DNA of 5,428 nt from Pseudomonadota bacterium. GTDB taxonomy: Bacteria; Pseudomonadota; Alphaproteobacteria; Rhizobiales; Devosiaceae. Each line of letters opens with the position of its first letter. Positions within the stretch are counted from its first letter, which is position 1. The DNA is taken from the NCBI GenBank assembly GCA_023431205.1, contig JAEYXQ010000041.1, positions 1 to 5,428 on the forward strand, in the 5' to 3' direction. Both the position numbers and the translations under genes were made by a program. Shown piece by piece: positions 4,940 to 5,428 of this stretch. A model generated the notes under the pieces. That model was not told the origin of the DNA, ran no database searches, and was given only the letters and a program-made list of their open reading frames with translations.

Positions 4940-4954
4940 GTCTTGGTCCTTTCC

Positions 4955-5428
4955 TCAGAAGCGGCGGAAGACGTCGGCGAAGACGGTGTTGTTGTCGCGG
5001 TGGTCGCCACCCTTCTGGGCTGCCCAATACGCCGCGATGGCCGACACCAGGCTCGCCGCCGCAATCAGGAAGGCCGCAATGATGGCGGTGTTCCGCGCCA
5101 CCCGAGCTGCTTCCACGGCCTCCTGCCGGGCTGCCTCGACATTGGCGATGGCCTGGTCCACCCGGGCCTGCGCCTCGTCGGCAGCAAGTCCGGTATTGGC
5201 CGACACCGACTGCACCAGATAGGCGCGATCCTCTTCGGCAACCGCACCGTCCGCCAGAGCGGCGCGGGCGAAGATGCGACCGGCTTCGTCGCGAGCCACC
5301 GTGGTGTCCGCTGCCGGGCGGTCCGAACGGAACAGCGTGTCGACGAAATAGGCGTTCGGATCGAGCGCATCGGCGCCATCTTCCGAACTGGCCGCTGCAG
5401 TGGCAGCCGTCGACAGGGTGGACCCCAC
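4955..5428 (-). CDS. PhnA-like membrane protein, C-terminal part (partial)
   Basis: At least 157 codons on the minus strand, running off the right edge. The first in-window codon is a GTG at the boundary, which I do not take as the true start. Visible parts: a polar Ala/Ser/Asp segment (1-24); AYFVDTLFRSDRPAAD (26-41), a motif I associate with Rhizobiales proteins often named PhnA-like or hypothetical; a helical stretch (46-112) with many Ala, Glu, Arg and a likely amphipathic or coiled-coil segment (about 86-112); one strong membrane helix (about 114-138); and a short charged tail ending DVFRRF. Full-length relatives have several membrane helices and about 300 residues, so the missing N-terminal half probably contains the others. 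The name does not imply phosphonate metabolism. Function is unknown. It is followed by the microprotein in the same operon. Confidence 0.75.
   Translation of the reverse strand: MGSTLSTAATAAASSEDGADALDPNAYFVDTLFRSDRPAADTTVARDEAGRIFARAALADGAVAEEDRAYLVQSVSANTGLAADEAQARVDQAIANVEAARQEAVEAARVARNTAIIAAFLIAAASLVSAIAAYWAAQKGGDHRDNNTVFADVFRRF

Overview
The window is GC-rich (roughly two thirds G+C) bacterial chromosome with strong G/C preference at third codon positions. The proteins (a DUF2793/S74 tail fibre, an alphaproteobacterial-type 2-hydroxyacid dehydrogenase, RbfA and TruB, and a PhnA-like membrane protein of the Rhizobiales kind) point to an alphaproteobacterium, most likely Hyphomicrobiales. 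A Devosia-like genus is my guess from protein style, not something the sequence proves.

Layout. Positions 1-549 hold no gene I can support, but carry an exact 19-bp direct repeat (151-169 and 488-506) enclosing a chain of inverted repeats. The largest is a 25-position hairpin stem at 367-433. At 550-1629 (+) lies a phage/gene-transfer-agent-type tail fibre protein: an N-terminal DUF2793 domain and a C-terminal self-cleaving S74 chaperone. Its 3' end has been remodelled by a 33-bp tandem duplication and by a palindromic repeat element (1612-1696) that supplies the last five codons and the stop. At 1736-2296 (-) lies a secreted protein with two SH3-like domains. It is divergent from a D-2-hydroxyacid dehydrogenase at 2394-3419 (+), in which the usual catalytic glutamate position holds arginine.

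Next comes a housekeeping pair, rbfA (3464-3877) and truB (3874-4779), overlapping by GTGA and so probably translationally coupled. Both act on structured RNA: 30S maturation factor and tRNA pseudouridine-55 synthase. The frequent upstream partner infB and downstream partners rpsO/pnp are not adjacent here. A perfect 9-bp stem terminator at 4834-4859 looks usable from both sides and separates truB from a minus-strand operon. That operon contains the C-terminal part of a PhnA-like membrane protein (runs off the right edge) followed 15 nt later by a 24-residue single-helix membrane microprotein (4865-4939) with an excellent ribosome-binding site.

The points most worth a second look are the structured, repeat-bounded leader upstream of the tail fibre gene, the microprotein, the non-canonical dehydrogenase active site, and the repeat-driven rewriting of the tail fibre C-terminus. 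I see no CRISPR array, transposase, rRNA or tRNA.
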